Shown here one piece after another: positions 44,388 through 53,297 of a DNA stretch of 56,785 bases. How positions within the stretch are numbered: position 1 is the stretch's first letter; each line of letters opens with the position of its first letter. The notes beneath the pieces are model-generated. The model did no database searches and was not told the origin of the DNA. It worked only from the letters and a program-made list of their open reading frames with translations. Location: assembly GCA_965602855.1 (NCBI GenBank), contig CBFCZV010000017.1:1-56785 (forward strand). Direction: 5' to 3'. The DNA comes from LH-M37 sp965602855. Its GTDB lineage: Bacteria; Pseudomonadota; Gammaproteobacteria; SZUA-229. Position numbers and translations under genes: made by a program.

Positions 44388-45154
44388 GATTGATTAGACG
44401 CTGCTTTGCGTTTGAGTATAACTTTGCTGTATTTAATGTAAACGTGCATCATCGAAAATGATGCCACCAATATGCCAGCAAAGCCATCGAGAAAACCGCG
44501 TTTGATGAAATATGTTTTTATGAATATCCAGAAAGCATGTGTAAATGGGCTAATGACGGATACTTTTTGATTTTTCTTGATGATTTCATCTGCGCCAATT
44601 TCGGTGAACTTGTCGATGGTCTGTAAATGTGCTGATAAACTATCAAAGGAGTAATGCTGAATATCACCTTTTAACTTTACGATGTTATTACCATCAGTGA
44701 TGATTCTGTCATGCGGATTAGTGCCGCCCCAGTGTGCTGTTTTTTTGTTAAATAAACGTGTTTTGATATCTGGATACCAGCAGTGGTTCAGCCAGCGATA
44801 AATGTAGAATGTTTTTCTCGCCATGCAGTAGGCGTCAGCGTTTGTATCATCAAGCTGATTTTTTATTGAGAGAATGGACTGTTGTAATTCCTCGGTGAGG
44901 CGTTCATCGCAATCCAGGCTGATAATCCAGTCATTCGAGGTTTTCTCTACCGCCAGATTTTTCTGCTCAATATGACCGAGAAATTTCTGGTGATAAATTT
45001 TATCAGTATATCTTTCAGCAATTTTTAGTGTGTTATCGTTGCTGAGAGAATCAACAATAATAATTTCATCGGCAACAGGTAGCAGGCTCTTCAGGCAGTC
45101 CTCAATTTTTTTCTCTTCATTATAAGAGATGATGCATGCGCTGATTTTTGCCAT
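44384..45154 (-). CDS. WaaE/KdtX-type family 2 glycosyltransferase
   Basis: A 256-residue GT2 enzyme. ACIISYNEEKKIEDCL, ADEIIIVDSLSNDNT, the metal-binding DCDERL, and the C-terminal FIKRGFLDGFAGI block match the WaaE/KdtX beta-1,4-glucosyltransferase family, which adds glucose to heptose I in several genera. The C-terminus has hydrophobic segments that may associate with the membrane. It follows uxs by 14 bases in the operon. Confidence 0.88.
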   Translation of the reverse strand: MAKISACIISYNEEKKIEDCLKSLLPVADEIIIVDSLSNDNTLKIAERYTDKIYHQKFLGHIEQKNLAVEKTSNDWIISLDCDERLTEELQQSILSIKNQLDDTNADAYCMARKTFYIYRWLNHCWYPDIKTRLFNKKTAHWGGTNPHDRIITDGNNIVKLKGDIQHYSFDSLSAHLQTIDKFTEIGADEIIKKNQKVSVISPFTHAFWIFIKTYFIKRGFLDGFAGILVASFSMMHVYIKYSKVILKRKAASNQS

Positions 45155-45168
45155 GATGAGTTTTTAGT

Positions 45169-46104
45169 TTATATAACGCTCTTAAAATACTCGATGGTTT
45201 TCTTTAGGCCTTCGTCGAGCACAATGCTTGGATCCCAGCCTAGTTCTTGTTGGGCTAGCGTGATGTCTGGTTTACGTTTTGTTGGGTCATCGGCAGGCAG
45301 GGGTAGATAGCTGACTTCTGCATTAGGGTTGATCATTTGCAGTGTTTTTTCAGCCAGTTCCTTAACGGTAAATTCACCGGGGTTGCCGAGATTAACTGGG
45401 CCGGTGAATTCTTCGCTGGCCATCAGGCGAATGAAACCTTCGATCAGGTCATCGACGTAACAAAAAGAACGGGTTTGTGAACCATCGCCATAAACGGTGA
45501 GAGGCTTACCCTGTAGTGACTGCACAATAAAATTGGAAACAACACGACCATCTTTAGGATCCATGTGAGGGCCATAAGTATTAAAGATACGTGCTACCTT
45601 GATCTTAGTGCCGTACATGCGTTGATGGTCAAATATTAGTGATTCAGCGCAGCGTTTACCCTCATCGTAGCAGGAGCGGATACCATTGGGGTTTACATTG
45701 CCCAGATAAGTTTCAACCTGTGGGTGGACTTCGGGGTCACCGTAAACTTCACTGGTCGATGCCTGCATTATTTTTGCATTATTCTTTTTAGCTAGCTCCA
45801 GCATATTAAGAATGCCGTGCACACAGGTTTTGGTGGTGTGTATTGGATCAGCCTGATAAGCCGGTGGTGAACCAGCACAGGCAAGGTTATAGATTTCGTC
45901 AACTTCAAGATCAATGGGATCAATGATGTCGTGTTCGATCAGTTCGTAATCGGGGTTGTCGAGAAAGCCTTCGATGTGTTCTCTCAGTCCGGACAGGAAG
46001 TTATCAATACAGATGACATGATTACCTTCAGCGAGTAAGCGTGCGGTTAAGTTGGTGCCAAGAAAGCCTGCGCCGCCGGTAACTAGAATTCGTTTTTTAC
46101 TCAT
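45169..46104 (-). CDS. uxs: UDP-glucuronate decarboxylase (UDP-xylose synthase)
   Basis: Converts UDP-glucuronate to UDP-xylose with bound NAD. The 311-residue short-chain dehydrogenase has GGAGFLG (10-16), the TSE catalytic set in ASTSEVYGDP (115-124) and Y146/K150 in SCYDEGKRCAE, the arrangement of UXS rather than of UDP-glucose 4-epimerase. It follows ugd by 6 bases, so substrate and product enzymes are co-expressed. The product would feed a xylosyltransferase in the downstream cluster (inference). Confidence 0.92.
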   Translation of the reverse strand: MSKKRILVTGGAGFLGTNLTARLLAEGNHVICIDNFLSGLREHIEGFLDNPDYELIEHDIIDPIDLEVDEIYNLACAGSPPAYQADPIHTTKTCVHGILNMLELAKKNNAKIMQASTSEVYGDPEVHPQVETYLGNVNPNGIRSCYDEGKRCAESLIFDHQRMYGTKIKVARIFNTYGPHMDPKDGRVVSNFIVQSLQGKPLTVYGDGSQTRSFCYVDDLIEGFIRLMASEEFTGPVNLGNPGEFTVKELAEKTLQMINPNAEVSYLPLPADDPTKRKPDITLAQQELGWDPSIVLDEGLKKTIEYFKSVI

Positions 46105-46110
46105 ATCATT

Positions 46111-47457
46111 TTACCCTTGATTTGTTCTGCCAACGCCAAAATAAACAAAATCAAGTTCTGTCATCTGCTCGGGGTCGTATTGATTGCGGCCATCAAAAAT
46201 AACCGCTGAATTTAATTTTTGTTTAATTACATCAAAATCCGGGCTACGGAACTGCTTCCATTCTGTTGCAAGAATCATGGCATTGCAATTATCAAGTGCG
46301 TCATACATGTTATCAAAGAATGTTACATCGCCATTATCAAACCATTCTTTTGGGATTTCGGCAGTAGCCGTTTCAAATGCGACAGGGTCATAAGCCTGTA
46401 TTTTTGCGCCAGCGCCAACCAGATCTTTGATGATCTGAAGCGAGGAGGCTTCACGCATGTCATCGGTACCGGGTTTAAAAGCCAGACCCCAGAGGCCAAA
46501 AGTTTTGCCTTTTACATCATTGTTAAAATAATTTTTCATTTTCACAGCGATGCTTTCTTTTTGGCGCTGATTTCTCAGTTCCACTGCGTGTAGTACGTCT
46601 GAAGGTACGCCGCAGTCACCGGCCATACTGACTAGTGCTTTTACATCTTTAGGGAAACATGAACCACCGTAACCACAGCCGGGGTAGATGAATTCATAAC
46701 CAATACGTGAATCAGAGCCCATGCCTAGTCGAACATCTTCAACATCAACATTCAGTTTTTCACAGATTTCCGACATTTCATTCATGAATGAAATTTTGGT
46801 GGCGAGCATGGCGTTAGAGGCGTACTTGGTCATCTCAGCACCGCGTACTCCCATGATCAGGATGCGTTCATGACTGCGCATGAAGGGTGCATACAAATCG
46901 TGCATGATCTTTCTGGCTTTCTCGCTATCGGCACCAATAACGACGCGATCAGGTTTCATGAAGTCATCGATAGCTGCGCCTTCTTTCAAAAACTCAGGGT
47001 TGCTAACAACGTCAAATCCAATATCCAGTTTTCGGTCGCTCAGCCCCTGTTTAATAATCGCCGTGACTTTATCAGCGGTGCCAACGGGGACGGTAGATTT
47101 ATCAATAATAATATTATGTGGAGCGGTAATAGATTCACCGAGTTGCTTCGCTACTGCCTGTACGTAACGCAGATCGGCGGCGCTACCTTCACCCGGTGGT
47201 GTGCCCACAGCAATGAAATGAATGGTAGATGCCTGTGACGCTTCAGTAATATCAGTGGTGAAATGTAACCGATCTTCCTTGGCGTTCTTGAGAACCATTT
47301 CTTCAAGGCCTGGTTCATAGATAGGCAAAATACCTTTTTTAAGGTTCTCAATTTTTGTGGTATCGATATCCACACAAATGACATTGTGTCCCATTTCGGC
47401 AAAGCAGGTGCCTGTAACAAGTCCAACGTAACCGGTTCCGATGACTGAGATATTCAT
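46111..47457 (-). CDS. ugd: UDP-glucose 6-dehydrogenase
   Basis: Oxidises UDP-glucose to UDP-glucuronate with NAD. The 448-residue protein has NAD-binding GTGYVG (7-12), the middle FLKEGAAIDDFMKPDR block and the catalytic C267 in GCGYGGSCFPKD. It is first in the minus-strand glycan operon; a perfect TATAAT and a leader hairpin lie upstream at 47498-47536. Confidence 0.96.
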   Translation of the reverse strand: MNISVIGTGYVGLVTGTCFAEMGHNVICVDIDTTKIENLKKGILPIYEPGLEEMVLKNAKEDRLHFTTDITEASQASTIHFIAVGTPPGEGSAADLRYVQAVAKQLGESITAPHNIIIDKSTVPVGTADKVTAIIKQGLSDRKLDIGFDVVSNPEFLKEGAAIDDFMKPDRVVIGADSEKARKIMHDLYAPFMRSHERILIMGVRGAEMTKYASNAMLATKISFMNEMSEICEKLNVDVEDVRLGMGSDSRIGYEFIYPGCGYGGSCFPKDVKALVSMAGDCGVPSDVLHAVELRNQRQKESIAVKMKNYFNNDVKGKTFGLWGLAFKPGTDDMREASSLQIIKDLVGAGAKIQAYDPVAFETATAEIPKEWFDNGDVTFFDNMYDALDNCNAMILATEWKQFRSPDFDVIKQKLNSAVIFDGRNQYDPEQMTELDFVYFGVGRTNQG

Positions 47458-47497
47458 ATTAGATTTTTACTATTGAAGTTAATTGTTCTCTGATTTT

Positions 47498-47536
47498 CCT
47501 GTGATTAGCTTGATCACGGGGCTACAGGCCATTATA
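47498..47536 (-). promoter_or_regulatory. Candidate -10 element and leader hairpin of the ugd operon
   Basis: A perfect TATAAT lies on the minus strand at 47531-47536, about 75 bases before ugd; only a poor -35 match is present. The predicted leader contains an 8-bp hairpin (47498-47505 with 47513-47520). No JUMPstart/ops element was seen. The rest of 47458-47651 holds nothing I recognise. Confidence 0.4.
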
Positions 47537-47651
47537 TGGAGCGGAATTGTATCATAACTGGTTATGTTGACGGTTTGCAGAGCAGAAAAAACGCTTAAAA
47601 ATTATTACGTTGTAGGGAATATGGTTGAGTAATGCTGGAGGGCTTTGATTA

Positions 47652-48722
47652 TTAACTGGAGAGGACTTTTTCCAGTTTTCTGATCACTTCTTCAGCTGTA
47701 ATCATAGCCATGCATTCGGCATTCTGGATGCGTTGTCCCCAGGGAGCATCGCCCACGCTCAGCTCGTAATATTTTTCCAGCGCCTGCAGATAATGGTTTA
47801 TGACTAGTTTCTGGAAACGATAAGGCCCAGCGCGTTGCGGATTAGTGGCGGCGTACAGGCCAATCACGGGTGTGTTCAGGGCATTGGCGATATGAGCAGG
47901 GCCGGTATCGGGGGCAATCACCACGCTGGCCATATCGAGCAGGGCGACCATTTCAGCAATGTTTGTTTGGCCTACCAGATTGATCGGTTTTTCCTTGCAG
48001 AGTGAAAAAATGGCAGTGGCTACGTTCTGTTCACGACTTGATGATCCACCATTGAGCACCACTGTCATACCCAGTTGTTCGTGTGCATAATCAGCCACGG
48101 CGGCATAACCTTCCGTTGTCCAGTCGCGCCAGTCGCGTGATTTGGCCGCCGCGCAGGGGTTGATCACCAGCAGTTTATTTTGATCTTTATCTAACTTGTG
48201 CCTGAGACTTTCTGCTGCGGCATCAGAAACGGGTAGATCCCATTCCATGACTGGCTTTAATCCGAAGTATGAAGTGAACTCCATGAAACTGTCGACTACG
48301 TGCTGCCGGGTAGAAGCGGGTTTGATTTTCTGCTTGCTGAACAGCCACTGTAAATCCTTGGCACGTTCCTTATCAAAACCCAGTTTGATGTCAGCAGGGA
48401 CAAAAAAGCTGATCGCCGAGGCACGCAGAGATAGTTGTATTTGCAGCAAAACATCAAAATGCCGCCCCTTCAATTGCTGGCGTATGGCCTTATAGGCAGC
48501 CAGACCCTGTGATTTATCAAAGATGATAAACTCAACACCTTCAATATCCTTGACCAGTTGGTATTCGGTTTTGCCGACAATCCAGGTGATGGCTGTGTCG
48601 GGCCAATGCTTTTGCAGGGTTCGCAAAAGAGGCAGAGTGTGCGTAATATCGCCCAATGCCGATAAGCGAAGGATACAAATATTTTTCGGCGGTTTTGACG
48701 GGTTAAATTGTGACAGTGTCAT
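47652..48722 (-). CDS. Heptosyltransferase I, OpsX-like (GT9)
   Basis: A 356-residue GT9 protein. The N-terminal CILRLSALGD...TITWIVGKTEY pattern resembles, from memory, Haemophilus OpsX more than enterobacterial WaaC; OpsX adds the first heptose to a phosphorylated Kdo. Donor-site VIAPDTGPAHIANAL is intact. The divergent neighbour is KdkA, the kinase that makes that phosphorylated acceptor, which supports the call. The start codons of the two genes overlap. No ribosome site is obvious. Confidence 0.85.
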   Translation of the reverse strand: MTLSQFNPSKPPKNICILRLSALGDITHTLPLLRTLQKHWPDTAITWIVGKTEYQLVKDIEGVEFIIFDKSQGLAAYKAIRQQLKGRHFDVLLQIQLSLRASAISFFVPADIKLGFDKERAKDLQWLFSKQKIKPASTRQHVVDSFMEFTSYFGLKPVMEWDLPVSDAAAESLRHKLDKDQNKLLVINPCAAAKSRDWRDWTTEGYAAVADYAHEQLGMTVVLNGGSSSREQNVATAIFSLCKEKPINLVGQTNIAEMVALLDMASVVIAPDTGPAHIANALNTPVIGLYAATNPQRAGPYRFQKLVINHYLQALEKYYELSVGDAPWGQRIQNAECMAMITAEEVIRKLEKVLSS

Positions 48723-49432
48723 CAGAAAGTATAAAAATTAAAAGCAGTGGCCAGCGTCATATCCTATATGATGCAGCGCTAATTGAACATCCGGATGAGC
48801 AATTGTTTGATCCTGATCCTCAATTGCGCAAAGAATCAAAAGTGGCGATGGGTCGAGCCGAGGCCAGGTTCTTTAGCCATCGGGGACTCGATCTGGTGCT
48901 CAAACAATATCTTCGTGGCGGCATGATCGCGCCTTTGTTGGGTGATCGCTATTTCGGCGTTAAGCCTGAAAATACCCGTTCGTTCAGAGAATTCCGTTTG
49001 TTGCATAAATTGCAGGTGCTCGAATTACCTTCGCCTGTCCCCGTGGCCGCGAGTGCAGAACGCTCGGGACTGTTTTTCCGCGCCGCACTGGTTACGCAGG
49101 AAATCCCCAATGCCACACCGCTGGCTGATCAGTTAACGCTCGAGGCTCTGGATGATGCAGTGTGGCAGGATGCGGGTCGCTGTGTCCGTCAGTTTCATAA
49201 CCATGATGTTTATCATGCTGACCTGAACGCAAGAAATATTCTGCTCAGCGAGAACAAAGTCTATCTAATCGATTTTGATAAAGGGGCGTTTCGTTATATG
49301 GGCGATTCGTGGAAAGCCTCCAATCTGGCTCGACTGAAGCGTTCGCTGTTAAAATTCAAATCACTGAACCAGACTTTCTATTTTGATGAGAATAATTGGA
49401 AAACTTTACTGACAGGTTATTCTGAATCTTAG
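48710..49432 (+). CDS. kdkA: Kdo kinase KdkA
   Basis: Phosphorylates Kdo of the inner core at O-4, giving a single Kdo-phosphate instead of a second Kdo. The 240-residue kinase-like protein has YHADLNARNILL (catalytic loop) and LIDFDKGAFR (metal-binding). Starts are GTG 48710 or GTG 48716; the next ATG (48848) would remove conserved sequence. It overlaps the start of the divergent OpsX-like gene by 13 bases, and its stop overlaps the stop of convergent waaA by 4 bases. Confidence 0.92.
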   Translation: MTVSSESIKIKSSGQRHILYDAALIEHPDEQLFDPDPQLRKESKVAMGRAEARFFSHRGLDLVLKQYLRGGMIAPLLGDRYFGVKPENTRSFREFRLLHKLQVLELPSPVPVAASAERSGLFFRAALVTQEIPNATPLADQLTLEALDDAVWQDAGRCVRQFHNHDVYHADLNARNILLSENKVYLIDFDKGAFRYMGDSWKASNLARLKRSLLKFKSLNQTFYFDENNWKTLLTGYSES

Positions 49433-50661
49433 ATGGTTTTGTCGATTACATCAGCATAATCAGTCACGATACTGGCAAACGGTTGTAGCGCTTGTTTTGC
49501 ATTGTCTTCCAGTTCTTTACGTGATGACTCATTATTCAATAACTCAGTGATGGCATTACCCAGTTCATCAAAAGACTGAACCTGCACCGCAGCACCCTTT
49601 GAAACCAGCAACTCGCTTTCATCTACAAAACTTTCCATGTGTGGGCCAAAAACAACGGCCTTGCCAAAGTGAGCTGGTTCCAGAATATTGTGGCCACCTT
49701 TGTGGGTAAGTGAACCCGCCATGATGACCAGTTTTGCCTGAGCAAACCATTGCATCAATTCGCCAACAGTATCGAGTAAATAAATACGTGTCTGCTCGTT
49801 AATGCTATCGTTTTGGCTACGTAGTGCAATCGTGTCTGAGTTTATCCCGGTTTGTTCGAGTTGCTTAATAATGTTATTGCGGCGTTCAGGATGGCGCGGT
49901 GCAATCACCAGTAGTTCATCTCTTTTTAACGTGTTCCATATTTTTGCAATTTGGTATTCCTCATCATTGTGTGATGAAGCGACCAGCGCATAATCACGCT
50001 GTGTCATGGTTTGTGATTTAGTATTGATTGAAGCGGGTGGAATAAATTTGAGATTACCCAGTACAGAAACCTGATTGCTCGAAGCGCCAAGATTTAAATA
50101 ATTATTTTGATCAGCTTCGGAGCGAACATAGATGCTTCCAACTTTAGATAAAACTTTTTTGTAAACCGAGCGCACCCAGCTATTTGCATTGGTAGTTTTA
50201 TTTGAAAGCCGTCCATTAATAATGCTGACCGGGATACCTTTGCCGTGAGACAGCACAATCAGGTTAGGCCAAAGCTCGGTCTCGACCAGATAAAGTGCTT
50301 TGGGCTTTATCTGTCGAAGAAAAGTGAGCGTGGTCAAACACCAGTCCATGGGCAGAAAAGCATGGGATAACCATGGCAGGTTTTGACGTGCGACGATCTC
50401 AGCACCCGTAGTGGTGTTAGTGGTGATCAAAAACTGTAAATCAGGATGTCGTTTGTGCAGCTCGTGCAGCAACGGCAAAACCGTATTGGTTTCACCTACC
50501 GATGCGCAATGAAACCACGCGCAGCCCTGCGGAATGTGTTGTAGTTGATAGCCCAGTCGTTGCAATAAAAAACGTGGCTGGCCAAGGCGAAAGCTCTTCC
50601 AGATTAAATGCGCCAGAATCAATGGCGAAAAAATAAAAATAAGCAGGCGATAAATAAACAT
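49429..50661 (-). CDS. waaA: Kdo transferase WaaA
   Basis: Transfers Kdo from CMP-Kdo to lipid IVA. The 411-residue GT30 protein has an N-terminal membrane anchor (RLLIFIFSPLILAHLI), the catalytic region with E in WFHCASVGET, VETELWPNLI and the C-terminal LEPAHFGKAVVFGPHMESF. ATG 50661 is chosen: it lies one base after the lpxL stop and removes a 31-residue unconserved extension. The presence of KdkA suggests a monofunctional enzyme adding one Kdo (inference). Confidence 0.95.
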   Translation of the reverse strand: MFIYRLLIFIFSPLILAHLIWKSFRLGQPRFLLQRLGYQLQHIPQGCAWFHCASVGETNTVLPLLHELHKRHPDLQFLITTNTTTGAEIVARQNLPWLSHAFLPMDWCLTTLTFLRQIKPKALYLVETELWPNLIVLSHGKGIPVSIINGRLSNKTTNANSWVRSVYKKVLSKVGSIYVRSEADQNNYLNLGASSNQVSVLGNLKFIPPASINTKSQTMTQRDYALVASSHNDEEYQIAKIWNTLKRDELLVIAPRHPERRNNIIKQLEQTGINSDTIALRSQNDSINEQTRIYLLDTVGELMQWFAQAKLVIMAGSLTHKGGHNILEPAHFGKAVVFGPHMESFVDESELLVSKGAAVQVQSFDELGNAITELLNNESSRKELEDNAKQALQPFASIVTDYADVIDKTI

Positions 50662-50662
50662 G

Positions 50663-51580
50663 CTAATAAATTGAGGGACGGCCTTCGGGTTGAGTTTTAA
50701 AGCGTTTATGAATCCATGCGTACTGCGCTGGATTTTTTCTGACCATTTCTTCAATGGCCTGATTTACCCTTGCAGCATCTTTCTCCTGGTTACCACTAGG
50801 AAAGTTTTCCAGTGCAGGCAAAATAACCAGTTTATAACCTTTGCCTTTATCCAGGCGTTGTGGATAAAACGGCACCACGCTAGCCTTAGCTATTTCTGCC
50901 ATTTTGGCGGTTGAAGTCAGGGTGCCAGCAACGCCGCCAAGAAAGGGTGCAAATATAATATTTTGAGTGAAATCCTGATCGGGTGCGTACCAGGTGGCGA
51001 CACCATTGCGCAGCCCCTTGATGAAGTCGCGTACATTGTTATTAGGAATGGCTTTTTGCAGATGTTTATTGCGATAAAAATGCATGAAGGTATTAAACAT
51101 CGGGTTGTGTGCTTTCTTGTAAACAGCGTTCAGCGGTGTATACAAGGCAAGTAGAATACCGCCGATTTCCAGTGTGGAAAAATGCCCGGTCAGCATGATT
51201 ACGCCTTTACCTTTTTCTAATTCTGCTTCGAGGTGTTCCATGCCTTCAACCGTGCAGTGCTTGCGTAAATAATCACGGCTTGCCCACCAGGCTAGCGCCA
51301 TTTCAAAAACTGAAATTCCAAGGCTTTTATAACTGGCTTTGATCAATTTTTTTATTTGTGCTTCATCGTAATTAGGATAAGCCTGTTGAATATTGATGCG
51401 GCAAACGCGACGACGTGAAGGTGCTAAACGATAAAGCAGCCAACCAAAAAAAGCGCCGACAGTTTCAATTGCTCTTAGTGGTAATAATGTGACAATGCGC
51501 AGAAACACAAAGAACAACCACATGCCCCAGAATTTGGGGTGTAGCCAGCGTTGTAGTTGTAATCCTGATCGTTCGCTCAC
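50663..51580 (-). CDS. lpxL: Lipid A late acyltransferase, LpxL/HtrB family
   Basis: Adds a secondary acyl chain to Kdo-lipid A at the inner membrane. From GTG 51580 it is 305 residues, matching the family (about 306). It has a hydrophobic N-terminal helix, the catalytic HX4E in GHFSTLE (H133, E138) and the VVPFYPQRLDKGKGY block. A longer frame to TTG 51625 overlaps tolC and is less likely. It is one base from the waaA start, and lpxL-waaA coupling makes functional sense. Confidence 0.92.
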   Translation of the reverse strand: MSERSGLQLQRWLHPKFWGMWLFFVFLRIVTLLPLRAIETVGAFFGWLLYRLAPSRRRVCRINIQQAYPNYDEAQIKKLIKASYKSLGISVFEMALAWWASRDYLRKHCTVEGMEHLEAELEKGKGVIMLTGHFSTLEIGGILLALYTPLNAVYKKAHNPMFNTFMHFYRNKHLQKAIPNNNVRDFIKGLRNGVATWYAPDQDFTQNIIFAPFLGGVAGTLTSTAKMAEIAKASVVPFYPQRLDKGKGYKLVILPALENFPSGNQEKDAARVNQAIEEMVRKNPAQYAWIHKRFKTQPEGRPSIY

Positions 51581-51590
51581 AACCGTAAAC

Positions 51591-52928
51591 TCATGAAGCC
51601 GATAACCACTGGCTGATGCGTTCAATATCAGAGGGTGCTAAAAGTCCGGCCGCATATTTTATTTCCAGTAATTTCAGGATGAAGTCGTAACGTGCTTTGG
51701 CATAATCACGCTGGCTTTTAAATAGATTGCCCTGTGCCAGCAAAACATCAACGCTGGTGCGGGTGCCGACTTCAAAGCCTAACTGGGTGGCTTCGGTGGC
51801 TGACTCGGTAGAAATTAAAACCTGTTTAAAAGCCTTTACCTGTGCGATAGCTGCCTGCACACCGAGATAGGCAACACGCATTTCCTGAATGGTCTGGCGC
51901 TGCTGTTTTTCGAGCAGCATTTTTGCCTGATCGAGTTCAGCCGCGCTCTGACGAATTTTTGAACTGGTATAACCACCGCTATAAATAGGAATATCCAGGC
52001 TTAGGCCGATAACAGTGTCATCAACATCTCGTCCGCCAAAGCCTGAGGTACTGCCATCGGCACTGGTTGAGCTATATTGTGCGGTAAGATTTAGGGTTGG
52101 ATAGTGTCTCGAACGCTGGCCAGTATAATTTTCTTTGGCGGCTTCAACCGTATAACGTGCTGCACGCAACAAAAGATTATTGGCGATGGCTTTATCCTGC
52201 CAGCTTTTGATATCTTCCAGTTCGGGAAAGCTCAACGGAATTGAATCTTGCAGAGAACTTAATGACTCGGGACGTTGCTTGATGATGAACCATAAAGCCT
52301 CGTGCTGATTGCTGAGTTCATTGCTGGCGATAATTGCCTGCGCTATGGCCGAATCATATTTGGCTTGCGCTTCTTTAACATCGGTGATGGCGATAATGCC
52401 TACTTTGAAACGTTCCTGATTTTGTTTTAGTAAACGAGCGTTGGCTTTTTTCTCTGCTTCAGCGAAGGCGACATTATCCTGTGCTGCCAGTACATCAAAA
52501 TAAGTCTGTGCGAGACGAATGATTAATGTTTGCTTGGCGGCTTCATAAGTGGCGAGTGCTTGTGCCGCAAACGCTTCGCTTTCATCCATGGCAGTGAATA
52601 ACTGCTGGTTGTATAAGGTTTGTGCTAGAGAAAGGGTATAACCATCGGTGGTGAAATCTGATGTGCTATTGCTATAGGTACCAGTGGCATTACTGATTTC
52701 AGTCGAATTTTTCTGTGTGAATATGCTTAGAGAAACATCTGGTAATAGTGCTGCTGTGCTTTGGGATTTAATCTCAGTAGCAGCAATATACTCAGCATGT
52801 GCAGCTTGTAAAATTACGTCATTTTGCTGCGCTAGTTTGAGAGTATGTACTAAGTCAAGTGCATGCACATGCATTGATGATAGGCTCGCGGTAGCGATAA
52901 TAAAATGGATGAGTTGCTTTAACTTCAA
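51591..52928 (-). CDS. tolC: TolC-family outer membrane efflux protein
   Basis: Outer-membrane channel-tunnel of type I secretion and efflux pumps. The 445-residue protein has a signal peptide (MKLKQLIHFIIATASLSSMHVHA) and two TolC repeats, each with a long coiled-coil region (about 35-225 and 245-430), including LDIPIYSGGYTSSKIRQ. The start is TTG, supported by TGGAG seven bases upstream; no ATG upstream of the signal peptide exists. No inner-membrane pump gene is nearby. Confidence 0.94.
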   Translation of the reverse strand: MKLKQLIHFIIATASLSSMHVHALDLVHTLKLAQQNDVILQAAHAEYIAATEIKSQSTAALLPDVSLSIFTQKNSTEISNATGTYSNSTSDFTTDGYTLSLAQTLYNQQLFTAMDESEAFAAQALATYEAAKQTLIIRLAQTYFDVLAAQDNVAFAEAEKKANARLLKQNQERFKVGIIAITDVKEAQAKYDSAIAQAIIASNELSNQHEALWFIIKQRPESLSSLQDSIPLSFPELEDIKSWQDKAIANNLLLRAARYTVEAAKENYTGQRSRHYPTLNLTAQYSSTSADGSTSGFGGRDVDDTVIGLSLDIPIYSGGYTSSKIRQSAAELDQAKMLLEKQQRQTIQEMRVAYLGVQAAIAQVKAFKQVLISTESATEATQLGFEVGTRTSVDVLLAQGNLFKSQRDYAKARYDFILKLLEIKYAAGLLAPSDIERISQWLSAS

Positions 52929-52946
52929 TGTAATGCTCCAGTGAGA

Positions 52947-53267
52947 TTAATAAGTCGCCATAGTTTTGTCGATAACTTTAGCCCAGGCATCAACACCGCC
53001 CCTGAGGTTAATAACATTATCGAATCCAGCCTGTTCCAGATAATAACCTACCTGTCGACTACGAATACCATGATGACATATAACCACGGTCTCACGGCCT
53101 TTATCAAGTTCATCAAGCTCAGCTGGGATCTGTCCCATCGGGATTAGCTGGCAGCCTGCAATATGGCAAACATCGTATTCCCAGGGCTGGCGCACATCAA
53201 GCAAAAATGGGCGAGACTCGCAGATCTTGAGATATTGCTCAAGTTGTTGTGCGTCGAATTCACGCAT
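52947..53267 (-). CDS. Single-domain rhodanese-like protein
   Basis: A 106-residue sulfurtransferase domain with active-site cysteine C64 in CHHGIRS (64-70) and the LLDVRQPWEYDVCHI block (22-36). It resembles GlpE-type proteins, but the role is unassigned. It lies between pcm and tolC, 18 bases before tolC, an order that recurs in gammaproteobacteria. Confidence 0.93.
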   Translation of the reverse strand: MREFDAQQLEQYLKICESRPFLLDVRQPWEYDVCHIAGCQLIPMGQIPAELDELDKGRETVVICHHGIRSRQVGYYLEQAGFDNVINLRGGVDAWAKVIDKTMATY

Positions 53268-53297
53268 AGGGTTGGCTTTTGAAGTCTGAGGGTAAAA

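Noticed and set aside
47458..47651. JUMPstart/ops element before the ugd operon
   Set aside because: The GGCGGTAGC core is absent on both strands.
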